Of a DNA stretch of 64,000 bases, positions 1-8,274 are shown piece by piece. This DNA is from Streptomyces sp. NBC_01463 (GTDB lineage Bacteria > Actinomycetota > Actinomycetes > Streptomycetales > Streptomycetaceae). The stretch is taken from contig CP109468.1 of NCBI GenBank assembly GCA_036227345.1, positions 8,432,001 through 8,496,000 of the forward strand. Direction: 5' to 3'. The position numbers and the translations under genes are program-made. How positions within the stretch are numbered: the first letter of the stretch is position 1; each line of letters begins with the position of its first letter. The notes beneath the pieces were generated by a model. The model was not told the DNA's origin. It worked only from the letters and a program-made list of their open reading frames with translations, and ran no database searches.

Positions 1-29
1 GGCCGGAGACGGTGCGGGTGCCGGACGGA

Positions 30-440
30 TCAGCGAAGTTCCTGGATGCGGACCAGGTTGCCCGCGGGGTCGCGGAAGGCGCAGTCGCGGATGCCGTAGG
101 GCTGCTCGGTCGGCTCCTGGACCACCTCGGTGTCGCCGGCCCGGACCTTCGCGAACGTACCGTCGAGATCCGGCGTGGCCAGCAGGATCCAGCCATAGGT
201 GCCCTTGGCCATCATCTCGGTGATCGTGCGGCGCTCGTCCTCGGTGATGCCGGGGTCGACGGCGGGCGGCGCGAGCAGGATGGACGTACTGGGCTGACCG
301 GCCGGACCGACCGTGATCCAGCGCATCTTGCCCTGGCCGACATCGCTGCGGACCTCGAAGCCGAGTACGTCGCGGTAGAAGGCCACGGAGGCGTCCGGGT
401 CGTCGTGCGGGAGGAAGCTCGTGTGAATGCTGATGTCCAT
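30..440 (-). CDS. VOC (glyoxalase/bleomycin-resistance fold) family protein
   Basis: A 136-residue single-domain protein of the vicinal oxygen chelate fold. It opens with the usual pattern (SIHTSFLPHDDPDASVAFYRDVLGFEV) seen in glyoxalase-like proteins and closes with FRDPAGNLVRIQEL, where the late Glu is normally a metal ligand. The two halves form the paired beta-alpha-beta-beta-beta modules of the family. Members bind a metal and act on, or sequester, small molecules; the substrate cannot be told from sequence. I start at the ATG at 440 (MDISIH), which has a TAGCAT box seven bases upstream and so could be a leaderless start; an in-frame ATG at 449 is the alternative. It stands alone, divergent from the Imm49 gene. 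Confidence 0.85.
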   Translation of the reverse strand: MDISIHTSFLPHDDPDASVAFYRDVLGFEVRSDVGQGKMRWITVGPAGQPSTSILLAPPAVDPGITEDERRTITEMMAKGTYGWILLATPDLDGTFAKVRAGDTEVVQEPTEQPYGIRDCAFRDPAGNLVRIQELR

Positions 441-615
441 GGCGATCATGCTAGATCCGGCCCCATGGCCCGCGCTTCTCGATTCCTGACCGATCCGGCC
501 GATCGGGTCGCGCGTCCCACGGCGCTCCGCCGGTTCGTTGGGCCGGGGTGGTGTCGGAGCCCGCTGGTAGCGTGCCGCATCCGGGTGAAACGATCATGAG
601 GGGACGGCGAGGGCT

Positions 616-1569
616 GTGCGGGAAGTGATGTGCCACGAGGTCGGCACGCAGCGCAGGGAGGACGCGCTTGCGGACATCGCCGGACGGACCCATGGGCGAT
701 GGCACTGGATGCGCTACGACGACGCGTCCCCGGGGAGGCTGCGGGAGACGTGTGACGAGCTCCTCGACCACGTCGCGGCCCGCACCGCGGAGGATTCCGC
801 GCCCGACGAGGTCGCGCGCGCCGCTCTGCGGACCGCGGCCGAGTGCTCGCTCGGAGTGCTGAGCGTGGGCTGCTTCCCCAACGGCGACCAGGAGATCGCG
901 TTTCCGCTGATCGACGAGGTGCTGAGCAGCGAGGACATAGCGTTCGGCGACCTCGTCGAGGCGGCTCCCACGGCGCGGACGTGGTGCGACGCGTTCGAGC
1001 TCTGCCTGGTCAGCGGTCTGGTGGGGGAATGGGAGCGGGTGATCGGCCTGCTGCTGCGGGAGGACTACGCGCCCGCGGTGCGCGACGGAGTGCCGTACTC
1101 GACGTTCGACTCCCTCTCCGAGCCGGCCGACCTGGCCGCGATGGACGCGCTGTGCGGCTATCTGACCGCGTCGTCCGGGCATCTGCCCCGCGACTGGCCG
1201 ACCGTGACGCTGTGCAAGCCCGACGTGGAGGAGCGGGCGGGGGCGGCTCGGAAACTGGACGCGGTAGGTCCCCTGACACCCGACCAGCGTCTCCTGCGCG
1301 TCCTTCTCGACGACGACCGTCACGCCTTCGACGAGGCGCTCGCGGCCCGGCTCGTCGAGCACCGGAAGAGCGTGGGACCCGATCCCGCCGCCAGGACCCT
1401 GCTGCCGCTCGGCACGCTCGCCCTCGCCGCCCTTGCCGTCCAGGTGCATGGATGGGACCTGGGCATCCGGTCCGGCTATCTGCCGCACGGACTACTGGGT
1501 TCCCCGGACGCGCTGCGACGGGCGGCGGAGGCCGGACGGAACGCCCTGGGCGGCTGGACCGCCAAGTAG
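616..1569 (+). CDS. Imm49 family immunity protein
   Basis: A 317-residue soluble, largely helical protein. It matches the Imm49 family by its central blocks SVGCFPNGDQEI, LIDEVLSSEDIAFGD, SGLVGEWERVIGLLLR and YLTASSGHLPRDWPT, and by its C-terminal HGWDLGIRSGYLP block. Imm49 proteins are predicted to neutralise polymorphic toxins and usually sit beside the toxin gene. No toxin or secretion gene is visible here, so it is an orphan copy. The start is the GTG at 616, a few bases after a GAGGG; the ATG at 628 is an alternative. The downstream neighbour is convergent. Family assignment is from recognised motifs; the immunity role is inherited from the family, not shown here. Confidence 0.75.
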   Translation: MREVMCHEVGTQRREDALADIAGRTHGRWHWMRYDDASPGRLRETCDELLDHVAARTAEDSAPDEVARAALRTAAECSLGVLSVGCFPNGDQEIAFPLIDEVLSSEDIAFGDLVEAAPTARTWCDAFELCLVSGLVGEWERVIGLLLREDYAPAVRDGVPYSTFDSLSEPADLAAMDALCGYLTASSGHLPRDWPTVTLCKPDVEERAGAARKLDAVGPLTPDQRLLRVLLDDDRHAFDEALAARLVEHRKSVGPDPAARTLLPLGTLALAALAVQVHGWDLGIRSGYLPHGLLGSPDALRRAAEAGRNALGGWTAK

Positions 1570-1633
1570 GGCGGAACGGGCACCGTGCCGGGCTGTCGGT
1601 GCCGTCGGACGCGGCCAGGGATGGCCGGGGCGG

Positions 1634-2437
1634 TCACGGCTTGCGTCCCCACGCCGAGATCATGGGCGAGGTCGCCAGGTCGAGGCTCCCGGTCGCGACG
1701 TTTGCCAGATGGCGGTCGATCTCCTCGTCGGTGGCGAGCCCCTCCGTCACCAGCAGGCCGCGGATCTGCCGTACGGTCGCGGCTTCGAGCACGGCACACG
1801 CGGGCGAGGTGATCGGGAAGTACGCGTCGGCCCTGACGTCCTCCAGACCGGCTTGGCGCAGCAGCCTGGGCAGGGTCCGTCCGTACGTCAGGTCCGCGCC
1901 GCGTGCCGCCATCAGCGCACGGAAACCGGAGCGCAGCCGGTTGGCGAGCCGCTGTTCGGGGCCGGACTCGTCCGGGCACAACAACGGCTGCAGGCCCGGA
2001 TCGGCATCCTCCAGCAGCAGCCGGCCGCCCGGCCGCAGCGACTGGATCATCCGGCGCAGCGCCTCGGCCCGGTCCGTGACGTGCACCAGGACCAGCCGGG
2101 CGTGGACGAGGTCGAAACCGCCGGGCGGCGGCGGGTCGGCCGCCACGTCGTGGCGCAGCACCTCGATGACGCCGTCGGCGACGTCCTGCGTCCAGGAGAC
2201 GTCGATGTCGGTGGCCACGACCTTGCCCGTCGGGCCGACCCGCTCGGCCAGCCCCCGGGGTACGGACGCGGAGCCGGCCCCGACCTCCCAGCACCGCATT
2301 CCGGCCGTGATGCCGAGCTGGTCGACATGCCGGAACGTCACCGGATCGAACAGCTCGCTGAGGGCGCCGAAGCGGATACCCGCCTCGGACTGCTGGTTGT
2401 CCAGCAGATAACCGTGTTCCGTGTCGTGTTCAGCCAT
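1634..2437 (-). CDS. class I SAM-dependent methyltransferase
   Basis: A 267-residue methyltransferase. The SAM-binding region reads RCWEVGAGSASVPRGLAERV (motif I, with the GxGxG-like VGAGSAS) followed by VVATDIDVSW (acidic loop) and FDLVHARLVLVHVTD (motif IV/post-I). The sequence after this resembles UbiE/small-molecule methyltransferases with a C-terminal RQIRGLLVTEGLATDEEIDRH helical cap. The substrate is not predictable. The ATG at 2437 has a GAGGA ribosome site about eight bases upstream. It is divergent from the PEP-mutase-like gene at 2554, the two sharing about 115 bp of control DNA. Confidence 0.88.
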   Translation of the reverse strand: MAEHDTEHGYLLDNQQSEAGIRFGALSELFDPVTFRHVDQLGITAGMRCWEVGAGSASVPRGLAERVGPTGKVVATDIDVSWTQDVADGVIEVLRHDVAADPPPPGGFDLVHARLVLVHVTDRAEALRRMIQSLRPGGRLLLEDADPGLQPLLCPDESGPEQRLANRLRSGFRALMAARGADLTYGRTLPRLLRQAGLEDVRADAYFPITSPACAVLEAATVRQIRGLLVTEGLATDEEIDRHLANVATGSLDLATSPMISAWGRKP

Positions 2438-2545
2438 GGCGCAATCCTCGCAGAGGAGTCGGCGGGCCAGCGGCCGCCCCAGGCCGTGCGCCGGTGAGGT
2501 GGATGTCGGATTCTCGCCAGATCGCGGGCATCGGCCGATGCTTGA

Positions 2546-2583
2546 ATTCCGGCATGACCACCACGCATTCCGGCATGACCACC
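2546..2583 (+). repeat. 21-bp-period direct repeat at a start codon
   Basis: The 17-mer ATTCCGGCATGACCACC occurs at 2546-2562 and again at 2567-2583, exactly 21 bp (seven codons) apart. Each copy carries an in-frame ATG, so the downstream gene has two start codons in the same local context. This looks like a recent in-frame tandem duplication. Confidence 0.85.
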
Positions 2584-3393
2584 GCGTACGCCGACAAGGC
2601 CCGCATCCTCCGCTCCCTCCATACGCCCTCCGCGCCCCTCAGGCTGGCCAACGCCTGGGACGTCGCGAGTGCGCGCGTCATCGAGGCGGCGGGTGCTCCG
2701 GCGATCGCCACCACCAGTGCCGGAGTCGCCTGGTCCCTCGGCTCCCCGGACGGTGACGCGCTCGCCCGTGACCGCGCGCTCGACCTGGTCGCCCGGATCG
2801 CCGCGGCCGTCACCGTGCCGGTCACCGCCGACATCGAGGGCGGGTACGGGACGGACGACGCGGGTGTGGCCGACACCGTGGCCGGGGTGATCGAGGCGGG
2901 CGCCGTCGGCGTCAACATCGAGGACGGCACCCGGCCCCCGGCCGAGTTCGCGAAGCGCCTGGCCGCCGCCAGGAGGACCGCTGAACGGGCGGGCGCGGAC
3001 CTCTTCCTCAACGCGCGGACCGACACCTTCCTGCGCGGGCTCGGTGATCCGGACACCCGTCTGAAGGACACCCTGGACCGTGCGCACCGGTACGTCGACG
3101 CCGGCGCGGACGGAATCTTCGTCCCCGGTGTCACGGACCCCGCGACCGTCGCGGCGTTGGCCGCTGCAATCCCGGTGCCGTTGAACATCATGGCCGGACC
3201 CGGCGCACCGGACGTGGCCGTCCTGGGCTCGCTCGGTGTGGCCCGTGTGAGTCTCGGCTCGATTGTGGCGCAGTCCGCGTACGCGGCCGCCCGCCGGGCC
3301 GCCGACGAGCTGCTCGGCTCCGGCGGCTACAGCACCCTTGCCGACGCGATCGACTTCCAGGAGCTCGACACACTGCTGTCGTCACCCTGCTGA
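2554..3393 (+). CDS. isocitrate lyase/phosphoenolpyruvate mutase family protein
   Basis: A 279-residue TIM-barrel protein of the ICL/PEP mutase superfamily. Diagnostic blocks are LANAWDVASARVIEAAG near the N-terminus, VTADIEGGYG (Mg-binding acidic residues), AVGVNIEDG, LFLNARTDTFLRG, and GADGIFVPGVTDP near the end. The KKCGH signature of true isocitrate lyase is absent, so it belongs to the lyase/mutase-like group acting on 2-hydroxy-3-keto or oxaloacetate-type acids, substrate unknown. Two equivalent starts (2554 and 2575) arise from a duplication; neither has a ribosome site. A paralogue lies at 11808. Divergent from the methyltransferase, convergent with the DNA ligase. Confidence 0.87.
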   Translation: MTTTHSGMTTAYADKARILRSLHTPSAPLRLANAWDVASARVIEAAGAPAIATTSAGVAWSLGSPDGDALARDRALDLVARIAAAVTVPVTADIEGGYGTDDAGVADTVAGVIEAGAVGVNIEDGTRPPAEFAKRLAAARRTAERAGADLFLNARTDTFLRGLGDPDTRLKDTLDRAHRYVDAGADGIFVPGVTDPATVAALAAAIPVPLNIMAGPGAPDVAVLGSLGVARVSLGSIVAQSAYAAARRAADELLGSGGYSTLADAIDFQELDTLLSSPC

Positions 3394-3430
3394 CCGGCCA
3401 CGGAGCCGTCCGTGTGACGGTCGGCGGCGG

Positions 3431-4399
3431 TCAGTCCAGCCGGGTCAGGTCCGGCCGCAGACGCTGCCAGACCGGATGGCGCAGCCGGCCCGCCCTGGTC
3501 CACTCCGACGCGGTGACCTCCGCGACCAGCCGAGGTTCCACCCAGTGCGCGCCGGCCACGTCCACCTGGCCGGCGAACGGTGAAGTCGGCCGTGCGATGA
3601 CCGCGAAGTACGCGGTGAGTTCGCTCTGTTCGCGTTCCGACATGCCCGAGCCCACCGAGCCGGCGTACCGCAGGCCGGCGGGTTCGGCCACGCCGACGAG
3701 CACCGCCCCCGGCACACCCGCGGGTGCCCCTCGTCTCTGCGTCCAGCCGCCGATGACCACGTCCAGGGTCTCCACCCGCTTGGTCTTGCGCCAGTGGGCC
3801 GACCGGGCTCCCGGGGTGTACCGGGAGGACAGCCGCTTCGCGACCACGCCCTCCAGCCCCTCGCGCACCACGGCCTGCCATACCTGTGTCCCGTTGCCGT
3901 GCACGTAGGAGGGCGCCGACCAGTGCGCACCGGCCGGTCCCAGGGCCGACAGGATCTCGCGGCGCTCGGCGTACGGAGCGGCGAGCAGGGTGCGGCCGTC
4001 GAGGAACATCACGTCGAAGATCATGAAGTGGACCGGGCAGCTCCGTGCCAGGAGGGCGGCGCGGCGTGCGTCGGCCACGCCCATCCGGCTCTGGAGCAGG
4101 CCGAAGTCGGACCGCCCGGACGCGTCGAGGACGACGATCTCCCCGTCCAGGACCACTCCGCGCCCGCGCAGCGCGCGCCCCAGCCCCCGCAGCTCGGGAT
4201 AGGTCGCGGTGACGTCGTTGCCCGCCCGTGAGGTCAGCCGCACCGTGCCGTCGCCCGTCGTGCTCAGCACGCAGCGGACACCGTCCCATTTGGCCTCGAA
4301 CGCCCAGCCCGTATCGGGTACGGGCAGTGGCCCCGGCACGGCCAGCATCGGTGCGATCGACGGTGGCCGCTCCGGGGCGCCGGAAGGATTCGGGACCAT
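3431..4399 (-). CDS. ATP-dependent DNA ligase (LigC-type)
   Basis: A 322-residue ligase. The adenylation domain carries the nucleophilic lysine in FEAKWDGVR (Lys37), followed by motif III (VHFMIFDVMFLDG), motif IV (LEGVVAKRLSS) and motif V (WRKTKRVETLDVVIGGW); an OB-fold domain follows to the C-terminus. Length and lack of extra domains fit the stand-alone LigC group of actinobacteria rather than the multidomain NHEJ LigD. Such enzymes seal nicks using ATP and are linked to repair, not to replication (done by the NAD ligase). I choose the ATG at 4399 (MVPNPSG); the open frame continues upstream but the added residues look non-coding. No Ku or LigD-like partner is in the window. Confidence 0.88.
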   Translation of the reverse strand: MVPNPSGAPERPPSIAPMLAVPGPLPVPDTGWAFEAKWDGVRCVLSTTGDGTVRLTSRAGNDVTATYPELRGLGRALRGRGVVLDGEIVVLDASGRSDFGLLQSRMGVADARRAALLARSCPVHFMIFDVMFLDGRTLLAAPYAERREILSALGPAGAHWSAPSYVHGNGTQVWQAVVREGLEGVVAKRLSSRYTPGARSAHWRKTKRVETLDVVIGGWTQRRGAPAGVPGAVLVGVAEPAGLRYAGSVGSGMSEREQSELTAYFAVIARPTSPFAGQVDVAGAHWVEPRLVAEVTASEWTRAGRLRHPVWQRLRPDLTRLD

Positions 4400-4772
4400 G
4401 CCTCGATGATCGAACGGCGGGCGGATCTCCGCAGACCGGGGGGCGGGCGAACGCCCGCCGGCGGGGCCGTTCGCCGCCGGGCCGCGGGCGGTGCCCGTGT
4501 GAGGACCGTTGACAAACTGGTGACCTGATAGAAACCTGTCACCGCAACGCCGCAAAAAATGAACCAGATCACTCAAAAATCCAGGCAATGAGCGTGTGTT
4601 TCCGGTGGGCGGTCTGCTTTCCCCTCCTGCCGGCGTCCCCGATCGCCCCCATCGGTGTACCTGGCAGCCCGCATCCGGCCCTCGCCGACCGCATGACGCC
4701 GCACGCGTCGTGAGGCCGGCGGCGCCTCCACGTGCGCTCCCGGTCCCGCGGCCCCACGGAACAGAGGACAGC
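4400..4772 (+). promoter_or_regulatory. intergenic control region upstream of the secreted GH87-like gene
   Basis: A 373-bp gene-free stretch. It holds an unusually AT-rich patch (about 4545-4590) and a consensus -35 hexamer TTGACA at 4509-4514, though no matching -10 box at the right distance is clear. An inverted repeat GGTGAC (4519-4524) / GTCACC (4538-4543) with a 13-bp spacer sits just after it and could be an operator for substrate induction. Nothing else is recognisable. Confidence 0.35.
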
Positions 4773-7700
4773 ATGAGATGGAAGCAACTCGGACGGCGGT
4801 TCGCCGTCGGAGCGGTGACGGCGGCATTGATGACGGTCGGGCTGCTGCCGGTCGCCGCCTCGGCCGCCGAGCAGGGCCCCGACCTGGCCCTCGGTAAGCA
4901 GGTGACGGCCGGCGGGTCGCACGGTGCCTACCCGGCGTCCAACGTCACCGACGGCAGCCAGCAGACGTACTGGGAGGGCGCCGGCGCATTCCCGCAGTGG
5001 GTCAGGATCGACCTCGGCGGCCGGTTCGACGTCGACCAGGTGGTCCTGAAGCTGCCGGCCACCTGGGAGGCGCGGACCCAGACCCTCGCCATCCAGGGCA
5101 GCACCGACGGAAGCACCTTCAGCGCCCTGTCCGCCTCGGCCGCACGCGCGTTCAGCCCCTCGGCCGGCAACACCGTCACCATCGGGTTCACCGCGAAGGA
5201 GACGCGGTACATCCGGGTGCAGGTGACCGCCAACACCGGCTGGAGCGCCGCCCAGCTCTCCCAGGTGGAGGTCCACGGCGAGGCCGCCGGGACCGACCCC
5301 GGCGGCCCGTCACCCGCCGTCGGGTCCAACCTGGCGTTGAACAAGCCCATCGAGGCATCCTCGTTCGTGCAGGGCTATGTGGCGCCCAACGCCAATGACG
5401 ACAAGCTCACCACGTACTGGGAGTCGAACGGATACCCCTCGACCCTGACGGTGAAGCTCGGCGCCGACGCCGACATCGAGGCCGTCGTCGTCAAGCTCTC
5501 CCCGGACCAGGCCTGGGCGACCCGCACCCAGAGCATCGAGGTGCTCGGCCGCGCCCAGTCGGCCACCGGCTTCACCTCGCTGAAGGCCCGGGCCGACTAC
5601 GTCTTCAACCCCTCCGGCAGCCAGAACACGGTCACGATCCCCGTCAGCGGGCGGTTCGCGGACGCGCAGCTCAAGTTCTTCTCCAACACCGGCGCTCCCG
5701 GCGCCCAGGTCGCGGAGGTCCAGGTCGTCGGCACCGCAGCCCCCAACCCCGACCTGACCGTCTCCGACCTGACCTGGTCGCCCGCGTCGCCGTCCGAGAA
5801 GGACGACGTCACCGTCGCGGCCACCGTACGCAACACGGGCACCGCCGCAGCCGCGGCGACGACGGTCGACGTCAGCGTCGAGGGCGTGGTCGCGGGCAGC
5901 GCACCCGTGGGCGCCCTGGCCGCCGGAGCCACGGCCACCGTGCAGGTCGGCGTCGGCAAGCGGCCGATGGGCGCCTACAGCGTCTCGGCGGTCGTCGACC
6001 CGACGGACACCATCGTCGAGCAGGACAACAGCAACAACAGCCGCACCGCCGCCACCAAGCTCCAGATCGCGCAGAGCCCCGGCCCCGACCTCGAAGTGCT
6101 CGGCATCACCTCCAGCCCCTCGAACCCCGCCGTCGGCGCTGCGGTCACGTTCACCGCTTCCGTACACAATCGCGGTACCACGGCGGTCACTTCCCCGACG
6201 GTCACCCGCCTCCTCGTGGAGAGCACCACGCTGAACGGTACGACCGGCACGATCCCCGCCGGCGGCACGGTCACCGTCCCCCTCAGCGGGAGCTGGACCG
6301 CCAAGAGCGGCGGCGCCAACCTGACGGCCACCGCGGACGCGACCGGGGTCGTCGAGGAGACCAACGAGAACAACAACGTCTTCTCGCGCTCCATCGTGGT
6401 CGGGCGCGGGGCCGCGGTCCCGTACACCGAGTACGAGGCGGAGGCCGGTGCCTACCAGGGCACGCTGCTCAAGACCGACCAGAAGCGCACCTTCGGGCAC
6501 ACCAACTTCGCCACCGAGTCCTCCGGCCGCCAGTCCGTGCGGCTCGACTCCACCGGCCAGTTCGTGGAGGTCACCTCGACCGTGCCGTCGAACTCGATCG
6601 TGGTCCGCAACTCGATACCCGACGCCCCCGCCGGCGGCGGCGCCGAGGCCACCATCAGCCTGTACGTCAACAACACCTTCGTCCGGAAGCTGACGCTCTC
6701 CTCCAAGCACAGCTGGCTGTACGGCGACACGGACAGCCCGGAGGGGCTGACCAACCGGCCGTCGGGCGACGCCCGCAGGATGTTCGACGAGTCCAACGCC
6801 CTTCTCGGCCAGACCTACCCCGCCGGGACGAAGTTCCGTCTCCAGCGCGACGCGGGCGACTCCGCCTCCTTCTACGTCATCGACCTCGTCGACCTGGAGC
6901 AGGTGGCACCGGCGTCCGCCCAGCCGGCCGGCTGCACCTCGATCACCGCCTACGGTGCGGTGCCGAACGACGGGATCGACGACACCGACGCCATCCAGCG
7001 GGCGGTGACGGCCGACCAGAACGGTGACATCGGCTGTGTGTGGATTCCGGCGGGACAGTGGCGGCAGGAGCAGAAGATCCTGACCGACGACCCGCTGAAC
7101 CGGGGCCAGTACAACCAGGTCGGCATCAGTGACGTCACGATCCGCGGCGCCGGCATGTGGCACTCGCAGCTCTACACCCTCACCGCGCCGCAGGACGCGG
7201 GCGGCATCAACCACCCGCACGAGGGCAACTTCGGCTTCGATATCGACGACAACACCCAGATCTCGGACATCGCGATCTTCGGCTCCGGCACCATCCGGGG
7301 CGGTGACGGCAACGCCGAGGGCGGCGTCGGTCTCAACGGCCGCTTCGGCAAGGACACCAAGATCACCAACGTGTGGCTCGAGCACGCCAACGTGGGTGTG
7401 TGGGTCGGCCGCGACTACGACAACATCCCGGAGCTCTGGGGCCCGGGCGACGGCGTCGAGTTCAACGGGATGCGGATTCGCGACACGTACGCGGACGGCA
7501 TCAACTTCGCGAACGGCACCCGCAATTCGACGGTGTTCAACTCCTCCTTCCGCTACACCGGTGACGACTCGCTGGCCGTCTGGTCGAGCAAGTACGTGAA
7601 GAACCAGTCGGTGGACATCGGCCACGACAACCACTTCCGCAACAACACGATCCAGCTCCCCTGGAGGGCCAACGGCATCGCGGTATACGGCGGTTACGGC

Positions 7701-8174
7701 AACACGATCGAGAACAACATCATCTCCGACACGATGAACTACCCCGGCATCATGCTGGCCACGGACCACGATCCGCTGCCCTTCTCCGGGAAGACGCTGA
7801 TCGCCAACAACGCACTCCACCGCACGGGCGGGGCGTTCTGGGGCGAGGCCCAGGAGTTCGGCGCCATCACCCTGTTCGCGGCGAGCCAGGACATCCCGGG
7901 TGTCACGATCCGCGACACCGACATCTACGACTCGACGTACGACGGGATCCAGTTCAAGTCGGGCGGCGGGACGGTGCCCGGCGCGGAGATCTCGAACGTC
8001 CGCATCGAGAACTCCCTCAACGGGTCCGGCATCCTCGCGATGGGCGGCGCGCGCGGCAGCGCGACGCTGACCGGTGTGACCATCACCGGCTCGGCCCAGG
8101 GCGACGTGCTCGTCGAACCCGGATCACAGTTCGTCATCAACGGCGGCGCGGGAGGGGCGTCGGCCCGGAAGTAG
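4773..8174 (+). CDS. secreted multi-domain alpha-1,3-glucanase-like protein (GH87 type)
   Basis: A 1133-residue exported protein. Residues 1 to about 32 form a signal peptide (RR near the start, hydrophobic core, ASAAEQ cleavage region). Then come two discoidin-type F5/8C carbohydrate-binding domains (about 35-170 and 180-320), two CARDB domains (starting near 327 and 439), a CBM6/35-like module (near 551) and a right-handed beta-helix from about 721 to the end. In the helix, YADGINF places Asp908 exactly 23 and 24 residues before Asp931-Asp932 in TGDDSL, the spacing I recall for the three catalytic aspartates of GH87 enzymes. Expected role: hydrolysis of fungal or dental alpha-1,3-glucan outside the cell. 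ATG 4773 has AGAGGA upstream. Substrate specificity is inference. Confidence 0.78.
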   Translation: MRWKQLGRRFAVGAVTAALMTVGLLPVAASAAEQGPDLALGKQVTAGGSHGAYPASNVTDGSQQTYWEGAGAFPQWVRIDLGGRFDVDQVVLKLPATWEARTQTLAIQGSTDGSTFSALSASAARAFSPSAGNTVTIGFTAKETRYIRVQVTANTGWSAAQLSQVEVHGEAAGTDPGGPSPAVGSNLALNKPIEASSFVQGYVAPNANDDKLTTYWESNGYPSTLTVKLGADADIEAVVVKLSPDQAWATRTQSIEVLGRAQSATGFTSLKARADYVFNPSGSQNTVTIPVSGRFADAQLKFFSNTGAPGAQVAEVQVVGTAAPNPDLTVSDLTWSPASPSEKDDVTVAATVRNTGTAAAAATTVDVSVEGVVAGSAPVGALAAGATATVQVGVGKRPMGAYSVSAVVDPTDTIVEQDNSNNSRTAATKLQIAQSPGPDLEVLGITSSPSNPAVGAAVTFTASVHNRGTTAVTSPTVTRLLVESTTLNGTTGTIPAGGTVTVPLSGSWTAKSGGANLTATADATGVVEETNENNNVFSRSIVVGRGAAVPYTEYEAEAGAYQGTLLKTDQKRTFGHTNFATESSGRQSVRLDSTGQFVEVTSTVPSNSIVVRNSIPDAPAGGGAEATISLYVNNTFVRKLTLSSKHSWLYGDTDSPEGLTNRPSGDARRMFDESNALLGQTYPAGTKFRLQRDAGDSASFYVIDLVDLEQVAPASAQPAGCTSITAYGAVPNDGIDDTDAIQRAVTADQNGDIGCVWIPAGQWRQEQKILTDDPLNRGQYNQVGISDVTIRGAGMWHSQLYTLTAPQDAGGINHPHEGNFGFDIDDNTQISDIAIFGSGTIRGGDGNAEGGVGLNGRFGKDTKITNVWLEHANVGVWVGRDYDNIPELWGPGDGVEFNGMRIRDTYADGINFANGTRNSTVFNSSFRYTGDDSLAVWSSKYVKNQSVDIGHDNHFRNNTIQLPWRANGIAVYGGYGNTIENNIISDTMNYPGIMLATDHDPLPFSGKTLIANNALHRTGGAFWGEAQEFGAITLFAASQDIPGVTIRDTDIYDSTYDGIQFKSGGGTVPGAEISNVRIENSLNGSGILAMGGARGSATLTGVTITGSAQGDVLVEPGSQFVINGGAGGASARK

Positions 8175-8274
8175 TCCCGCACCGGAGCCGTCCGGCGATC
8201 CGCCTCACCCGCGGAACGCCGGGCGGCACCGGCCGGATGTGGTCCCGGCGCGCCCCGGGAGCCTGCACAATTCG

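Noticed and set aside
3431..4774. Longer DNA ligase starting at 4774
   Set aside because: The extra 125 N-terminal residues lie upstream of the conserved ligase start, cover the promoter region of the divergent secreted enzyme and have no ligase features.
5310..7820. 836-codon minus-strand open frame opposite the GH87-like gene
   Set aside because: Antisense shadow of a gene with signal peptide, domains and catalytic residues on the plus strand.
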